Source of the DNA: Dastarcus helophoroides
Lineage: Eukaryota > Arthropoda > Insecta > Coleoptera > Bothrideridae
Length of the DNA stretch: 64,000 bases
NCBI GenBank assembly: GCA_028583605.1
Contig: CM053328.1
Coordinates: forward strand, 36,761,610-36,825,609
Reading direction: 5' to 3'
Of this stretch, positions 57,170 through 64,000 are shown piece after piece. The notes beneath the pieces are model-generated. The model did no database searches and was not told the DNA's origin. It worked only from the letters and a program-made list of their open reading frames with translations. How positions within the stretch are numbered: position 1 is the stretch's first letter; every line of letters starts with the position of its first letter. A program made the position numbers and the translations under genes.

Positions 57170-57425
57170 CTTTTTTTGATAAAACGGACTGGTCCTTGGT
57201 TATCTTCAAAAATTGAAATACAGAACTTATCCCCCTGAAACCAAGAAAGATTAAAAAACACAACAAAGGTAGCTCTAACGCGTCTCGACAGCCAAGCTGC
57301 CATCTTCAGAGAGAAACTGAAGATGATTTGAAGATGACATCTTGGCTGTCGAAACGCGTTAGAGAAACTTTTGTTGTGTTTTTTAATCTTTCTTGGTTTT
57401 AGGGGACAAGTTCTGTATTTCAAAT
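57170..57425. repeat. Hammerhead fold-back element
   Basis: Full length with 'gataaaacggactggtccttggttatcttc' at the left. The left arm on the minus strand reads CTCT-CTGAAGA-stem-GAGAC-GCGTT-AGAG. Its stem II is GGCAGC/GCTGTC instead of GATAGC/GCTATC, with pairing kept through wobble and compensating changes. A partly deleted copy of the whole element is at 60.32 kb. Confidence 0.75.
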
Positions 57426-57429
57426 TCTC

Positions 57430-59250
57430 TTTATTTTCATTTTCCAAATTCTCGCTTTCTCCAAAATTTTTGATTATATTTTTAAAATTTTGAGTTTTTA
57501 CTTTCAAATTCTTAGGTTTATTATTTACAATTCGACTGTTGCATTCAAAATTTCGAGATTTTCCACTAGAGTGTTTTTTTTTAATGCCGATTTGTCAATT
57601 TCAGTTATTAACTTTTTTTCCAAGACTTCAATTCTAAATTAACAATTTCCTGTTTAAATACAATTAAGGGAATGCAAAACCGGGATACCAGGATGCTGCA
57701 CGGTCTTTGCGGAAGTGGCCCCGCATGTAAATCGTGAGGGGACCCAACGAGATTTGCGGGAGTATGCAGGAATCTCGCCTATTTCTTTTTTTCCATTCGG
57801 CTTTAAAATTAAAAATAAGACTTTTTTACTGCAATTTATAGTTCCTTACGTTTGCTGCTTTTTTTTGAAAAGCGTTATTTTGGCGTTTTATAAAGATTCT
57901 GATTTTTTCAAAATTGGGGGTTTCAAGTAGAAAGAAAATCTCTTCTATAAGATTCAGGTGCATCCTGAAATTACAACGTGAAATGTGTTCTTAAAATAAT
58001 ACCTAGAATTTTTTTAAAAATTTAAAGCTTGAACTGTCATTTTTAACTTTCTTTTAATTTAGCTAGAAATTGCGTCTTTTTAATTGTCACTTTTTTTTAA
58101 ATTTCGTGATTTAACTACCAAATTTCGAATTTTTTTCATCGCAATTTCGAGTTTACATCTTCAATATTTAGTTTTTGTATTTCTTAATATTCGACTTAGA
58201 ATTTAGCATTCTGATTTTTTTAATTTTTATTTTCTTCACCTAACTAGAATTTTTTAATAAATTTGAAATTTTCTTGCCAAATTTTGGCTATTTTTGAAAA
58301 TGTGATTTTTTTTTTACATGATGACTTAATGACGAAATTTAGATTTCTTTTTAAAAGTGCCAAGTTTCTGTTTTCATTATTTTCCTAAATTACACTCAAA
58401 TTTTGGACTTTTTCCAAAGATTTGAAAGGTCTGTAGTTTCTCCTCGAAGTTTCAAGATTCAACTAAAAAATTTGCTACAACACCATTTCTTTTATCGAAA
58501 AGATGTTATTTTTTAATTTTGTTAAAATTTTTTTCTGAAAATTAAGGATTAAAACTTTCAACTTTCGTCTTTATCAAAAGGTTTTCATGTTTTTTGGCAA
58601 TGTTGACTTTAAATTAGAAATTACAATATTTTCATAAGAATTTCTAGTTTACTCTTTTAATGCTTCCTTTTTTTAAAATTAAATTCTCAATTTAAATGCA
58701 AAATTTAAATGCAAAATTTAAATGCAAGTTTAGATTAGAAATTTTATATAGAAAATTAATGTCAAGTTTAAATTAGAATTGTTTATAGAAAAAATGTTTA
58801 TTTTAAACATGACTTTTAAAGAAACGAAGAAAAAACGCAGTTTGTAGAGAGATGGAGGTTTTTTTTCTATTAATTTCAGCATTTTTGCAAAATTTGCACT
58901 TTTTTCTAAACTTGGAACTTAAACTTGATATTTTATTCGTAACTTTTTTTAGTAAATTATTCATTCTGTTGAAATTTTTCTCAAATCTTTGGTTAACACG
59001 AAATCCTTACTTTTTTCCTTAACATTTCGATTTAAATCATTATTTTTTATTTCATTTAATCTTTTTAAAAACTTGTAAAATCTGATGATACAGCACTTTA
59101 TTTTCGAAGTCTTCGGTGTTCTTCGTGATCCCGCAGGATTAAGGACCCTCCATTCCGCAAATACTGAGATTAATATTTCATTGTTGGATCCCCAAACGCA
59201 ACCTTGTTGATAAATTCAGAATTTACTAAAAATTTTAAATTTATTCCTAA
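57430..59250. other. Downstream flank, AT-rich, no gene
   Basis: It has low-complexity sequence plus two mixed patches: 57670-57780 ('ccgggataccaggatgctgcacgg') and 59085-59215 ('cgtgatcccgcaggattaagg'). The whole stretch is repeated in damaged form at 60.45-62.04 kb. Confidence 0.45.
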
Positions 59251-59369
59251 ATTTCTAAGTCACTTTTTGCTTTTTTTGTTAAAACTTCGACCTTAAGCTG
59301 ACACTTTCAATTGTTGTTTTGAATTTTCGACTTTAATCTCGAGTTGTTAAAATTCTGAGTTCTTTTATT

Positions 59370-59540
59370 TCGACTTTGACCTTGAAATTTCGACTTTGAC
59401 CTTGAAAATTCGACTTTGACCTTAAAATTTAGACTTTGACCTTGAAATTTCGACTTTGACCTTGAAATTTCGACTTTGACCTCGATATTTTGACCTTGGT
59501 CTTGAAATTTCGACTTTGACCTTGAAATTTTACTTTGATT
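59370..59540. repeat. 20-bp tandem repeat 'cgactttgaccttgaaattt'
   Basis: About eight units, giving a minus-strand frame of K-V-E-I-S-R-S repeats that is not a gene. It recurs at 60250-60320 and 62155-62265 as part of the larger duplication. Confidence 0.85.
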
Positions 59541-59796
59541 CTGAAATTTTGACATTTTTCTCAAAATTACAAATTTAAACTTGAAAGTTTTCCCAACTTT
59601 TTTTTGCACAAATCGTTTGTATTCATTTTACCTAAAACTTAAACTTAAAATTAAGATTTGGACTTCGAGTGTTGTTGACCTTTTTTTCGGGATTTCAATT
59701 GCATCAATTTTTTATTAATTTAGGTTTAAAACAACATTTTTCTCAAAATTTCAGTTTTTTTAAATTTTCAACTTAATTGAAACAATTTTTTATCAG

Positions 59797-62500
59797 TTTG
59801 ACTGTTTACTGGTTTTTCCTTATTCTCCGTAGCTGAAATAATCTACTTTTTGACAGTGAGAATCGTTGAAAATAGAAGGCGCCACAGAGATTGGTCAGGA
59901 CCAGAAAAATGATGTGATTTTGAAGAACAATATTTAGGTGCTTTTGAAGTCTCTAAATAGTGCAAACGAGGCTCGTTATTAAAATAAATTAAACACCATT
60001 AACATTGTTTTATTTATAAGGAATTAGCAAGGCTTTTGATATTATACAGAGGGATCAGTGAAAGTGCAACAAAAACTCAAGTTGAGAGGAAACCTACTAT
60101 TGATATGATTCAAGTTTGGGGTCCTGGCTAAGTCACTTTTTGCTTTTTTTGCCTAAAACTTTCGACCTTAAGACTGACGCTACTTTCTAATTGTTGTTTT
60201 CTGAATTTTCCGACTTTAATCTCGACTTGTCAAATTCCTGAGTCTTTCTTTATTTCGACTTTTGACCTTGAAATTTCGACTTTGACGCTTGAAATTTCGA
60301 CTTTGACCTTGATATTTCTTACCTTACACCAAGTGCCATCTTCAAGAGAAATGAAGATGATTTGAAGATGACTTGGCGTCGAAACGCGTCAGAGAAATTG
60401 TTGTGTTTTTTAATTTTTGGTTTTAGGGGACAAGTTCTGTATTTCAAATTCCTTTATTTTCATTTCCAAATTCCGCTTCTCAAAATTTTTAATTATATTT
60501 TAAAATTCAAGTTTTTACTTAAATCTAGGTTTATTATTACACCTGATTGCATTCAACATTTGAGATTTCCACAGAGTGTTTTTTTAATGCCGATTTGTCA
60601 TTTAGTTATTACCTTTTTTCCAGACTTCAATTCTAATTAACTTCTGTTTAACATTGGATACAAACGGGATACGATGCTGCACGGTCTTTGCGGAGTGGCC
60701 CCGCTATAAATCGTGCAGGACCCAACAGATTTGCGGAGATGCAGGAACTCGCTATTTCTTTTTTTCCATTCCGTCTAAATTAAAATAAGACTCTTCTGCA
60801 ATTTTAGTATCTCGTTTGCTGCTTTTTGAAAGCTTTATTTGGCGTTTATAAGATCGTTTTTTTTCAAAATTTGGAGTTTCAGTAGAAGAAAATCTCTTCT
60901 ATAGATTCAGGTCTCCTGAAATTACAAGTGAAAGTGTTCTAAAATATACCTAGATTTTTTTTTTTAATTAAAGCTAACTGTCATTTTTAACTTTCTTTAA
61001 TTAGCTAGAAATAGTCTTTTATTGTCACTTTTTTTTAAATTTCGTGATATAACTACCAAATTTCGAATTTTTTCATCGCAATTTCGAGTTTACATCTTCA
61101 TATTACTTTTGTATTCTTAAATTCGACTTAGATTTAGCATTCTGTTTTTTTTTAATTTATTTCTTACCTAACTAGAACTTTTTAATAAATTTGAAATTTT
61201 CTTGCCAATTTGGCTATTTTGAAAATGTGATTTTTTACATGATGATTAATGACAAATTTGATTTCTTTTAAAGTGCAAGTTTCCGTTTCATTATTTTCCT
61301 AAATTAGACCAATTTGGACTTTTTCCAAGATTTGAAGTCGTAGTTTTCCTCAAGTTTCAAGATTCACTAAAAATTTGCTACAACACCATTCTTTATCAAA
61401 AGATGTTTTTTAATTTCGTTAATTTTTTTCTAAAATTAGGTTAAAACTTTCAACTTTCTCTTATCAAAGGTTTTCATGTTTTGGCATGTTGATTTAAATA
61501 GAATTACAATATTTTCATAGAATTCTAGTTTACTTTATGCTCCTTTTTAAATTAAATTCTCAATTAAATGCAAAGTTTAATCACATTTAAATGCAAGTTT
61601 AGATTAGAATTTTATATAAAAAAATATGTCAGTTAATTAGATTTTATAGAAAAAAGTTACTTTAAACATGACTTAAAGAACGAAAAAACGCAGTTGTAGA
61701 GAGTGGAGGTTTTTCTATTAATTCAGCATTTTGGAAAATTTGCCTTTTCTAAACTTGTCTTAAATTATATTTATTCGTATTTATTAGTAATATTACTTCG
61801 CTTGAATTTTTCCTAAAACTTGTAACACGAATTCCTCTTTTCCTTAACATTTCGATTAAATCATTATTTTTATTATTACTTTAAACTTGTAAATCTGATG
61901 ATACAGCACTTATTTTCGAAGTCTCGGTGTTCTTCTGATCCCGCGATTACGGACCTCATCCGCAAATACTGAGGTCAAAATTTCGTTGTTGGATCCCAAC
62001 GCAACCTTGTTGAAAATTCAATTTACTAAAAATTTTAATTATTCCTAATTCTAGTACTTTTTGTTTTTGTTAAATTCGACTTAAGCTGACACTTTCAATT
62101 GTTGATTTGACTTTTCGACTTTAATTCGACTACTGCAAATTTCGATTCTTTTAATTTCGACTTTGACCTTGAAATTTCGACTTTGACCTTGAAATTTCGA
62201 CTTTGACCTTGATATTTTGACCTTGGTCTTGAAATTTCGACTTTGACCTTGAAATTTTACTTTGATTCTGAAATTTCGACAATTTTCTCAAAATTACGAA
62301 TTTAAACTTGAAAGTTTTCCAAACTTTTTTTTGCACAAATCGTTTATATTCATTTTACCTAAAACTTAAACTTAAATTTAAGATTTGGACTTCGAGTGTT
62401 GTTGACCTTTTTTTCGGGATTTCAATTGAATCAATTTTTTATTAATTTAGGGTTAAAACAACATTTTTCTCAAAATTCCAAGTTTACACTTGCTTTCAAT
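59797..62500. repeat. Mosaic, error-laden duplicate of 56.67-59.75 kb
   Basis: 59797-60127 matches 56665-57000 closely. 60128-60320 matches 59258-59470 but with many extra single bases. 60320-62040 matches 57290-59220 in order but has lost roughly one base in eight. 62040-62500 again matches 59240-59750 well. Such block-wise change between clean, insertion-rich and deletion-rich copies is unlike normal divergence. Confidence 0.8.
59799..59912 (+). pseudogene. Duplicated end of the channel gene last exon
   Basis: It starts mid-exon at the codon series LFTGFSLFSVAEIIYF and runs to the stop TGA at 59910-59912. It is nearly identical to 56668-56781, with the last Glu as Lys. It has no start or acceptor, so it is a truncated copy. 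About 215 bases of 3' flank up to 60127 follow with high identity. Confidence 0.85.
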
Positions 62501-64000
62501 TACTCTTTCTTTTCCTAGAATTACCAACTCGAGATTTAATTTTTTTCTAAAGAATTTGATCCATTTTTGAATTCTTGACTTTAATTTCGAGACTTTTTCC
62601 TCAAAATTGTGGGAAAGGGGTTTCTAAAAATTTGACATTATTCCTAATTACATCTTTAATCCTAATTTAGAACTTTAATTTTAAATAATAAGCCTTGTAT
62701 ATACGAATATATACAAGTTTATTACGATGAAATTGAAATCTAATTTCATTAGAATCTAATGAAAACTAGACTGCAATTGCAAAGTTCACATAGATGAGGC
62801 AAAGCTTGTATCACGGGTTGCATCGCAACATCCATAGATACAAACATCCTCGGCATGACTTTACTTTCAGCTAGTTTTGACAAATGTTCTGTAATTAAAC
62901 AGTTAAACGTGCTTAAAATTGAAAATATGTACAACCGCAACCATCGACTAGTTTCGGCCTTCCTTGGCCTCATCAGCATTGGTCATTTAATTTTAAACTT
63001 GAATTTTTTTGTAAATTTTAAGATTTTTTTGAAAGTTGGTCATTTTTTTATGTGAATTGTTTTTTAATCTGCTTTACTAGAATCCAGATTTTAGTTTAAA
63101 ATATCGACTTCTAAAAATATTAATTTAATTTTTGATATTTAGTTTTTAATCCCAATTTTGTTTCTACACATTTCGGTATCAACTTTAATCTTGAAATTTC
63201 AAAATATTGAATTTCAATTTGATTTTTTCTGAAACTTTCGAGGTTTTTTCGAAAGTTCTGCTTATATATGCAAACAGCTATTTTCTCAAAATTTAGGCTT
63301 TTTATCAAAATTTCGAGATTACACTTTTTATTTTGTTTTATTTTAAAATTTTTTTTGATATTTCAACTCTATTCTCCAAATATCCACTGTTTCTATGGCA
63401 TATTTCGAAAAAAAATTGACTATTTTGAAATTTCAAATTTAATAATCAAAATTAGTTTTCCAAATTTTAAATTCGAGAATATTTTGCGTCCATTTTCAGA
63501 TTTTCTCAGAACTGTTTCCTAAAATTTCTATTGCAGAATTCTTGAGATTTAATCTTGAAAGTTCGAATTTTATCTCATAATTTGGAATTTAAACCAAGAA
63601 ATTTGAACTCCGAATAAGCATCTCCTTGAGTAGGTCTAGAACTAGACTTACTTAGAAGAATGTCCAAAATGTTAATACATTTAGAACTTTCAGCTTTTCA
63701 GATATTTTTATATGGAGAGTTTAAAGTTCTAAATGCATTAAGATTTTGGATATCCTATTTCTCATTTCCTTGAAAGGCCACCTAAAAACGTCTTCAGAAA
63801 TTGGATTCTCACTAGGTCTCCACAATTGTTCAGATTCCTTAAGAATGTTGGCCCTAAACAAGTTTATATATAAGTTTAGAACTTTAGAAAAGTTCGCTTA
63901 AGTGTTGACAATTCTAGATGTGTCTCGTTGAAAATTTTAAACTTAAAAGAGTTTCCTTGCGACTCGACGTTAGAAATCCGGATGAATTTCATTGAGAAAT
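62500..64000. other. Right end of the window, no gene seen
   Basis: AT-rich sequence with a mixed patch at about 62760-62990 that includes the hammerhead candidate and a minus-strand frame of 76 codons with no recognised family. From 63600 on, the composition is more balanced with words such as 'tctagaactagac' and 'gtttagaactttag', but no exon was found. Confidence 0.4.
62935..62992 (-). ncRNA. Hammerhead ribozyme candidate, canonical core
   Basis: On the minus strand the canonical core CTGATGA (62970-62976) is followed by stem II GGCC-AAGGAA-GGCC, then GAAAC, a two-base loop TA, and GTC as the cleavage triplet. Upstream 'gacc' and downstream 'ggtt' can form helix I with a bulge and a mismatch next to the core. 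The core letters are the full consensus. Helix I is imperfect, so activity is uncertain. Confidence 0.5.

Noticed and set aside
59307..59609. Minus-strand frame of Lys-Val-Glu-Ile-Ser-Arg-Ser repeats
   Set aside because: Translation of a 20-bp tandem repeat, with the copy at 62151-62336 equally explained by the duplication.

Overview
The window looks like an AT-rich, repeat-dense animal chromosome, most likely an insect and probably a beetle. The evidence is an insect-type neuropeptide precursor of the orcokinin-B kind, a pickpocket (DEG/ENaC) channel gene, very short introns of about 47-54 nt, and mariner, Tc1-like and hAT elements. Introns and intergenic DNA are mostly simple 'AAATTTCGACTTTT'-like sequence, tandem arrays and inserted elements, so most open frames seen there are not genes. 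No CRISPR, rRNA or tRNA was recognised.

Layout. 1-1083: unique and low-complexity DNA. 1084-5636: a complete hAT-type element with an 8-bp target duplication. 5996-6496 (+): the last three exons of a small multi-membrane-span protein. 6611-31310 (-): a neuropeptide precursor gene reconstructed from splice sites and matching codon phases. Its signal-peptide exon is at 31.3 kb, followed by two microexons, a large repeated-peptide exon of orcokinin-B type (13.26-16.01 kb) with its own stop and poly(A) signal, and five further exons (11.5-6.6 kb) that form an alternative carboxyl half. This gene and the membrane-protein gene converge and share a palindromic poly(A) signal. Its introns hold satellites, a mariner broken by a retroposon, and two copies of an AG-rich repeat.

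31.3-43.3 kb is intergenic: a 4-copy 265-bp array, AT-rich DNA, a 2.2-kb Tc1-like element with about 425-bp inverted repeats, and a 389-bp tandem array. 43422-56781 (+): a pickpocket-family channel gene. Six upstream exons and the last exon are found, one cysteine-rich exon is not found, and three frame breaks are present. A lone antisense exon with cysteines lies in one of its introns. 56.8-62.5 kb: the end of the channel gene and its flank, followed by a partial second copy full of single-base gaps that looks like unpolished long-read sequence.

The most striking signal is a fold-back repeat family, about 18 copies across the window. Its arms contain a hammerhead-ribozyme core (CUGANGA, stem II, GAAA, NUH) with a perfect 4-bp helix I in the best copy. 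A second hammerhead-like core, with the canonical CUGAUGA, is at 62.95 kb (-). The other main point is that one precursor gene seems to make two sets of amidated peptides by alternative 3' exons. Single-base frame breaks in otherwise well-kept coding sequence (orcokinin exon, channel gene, Tc1 transposase) suggest that assembly errors are common here.
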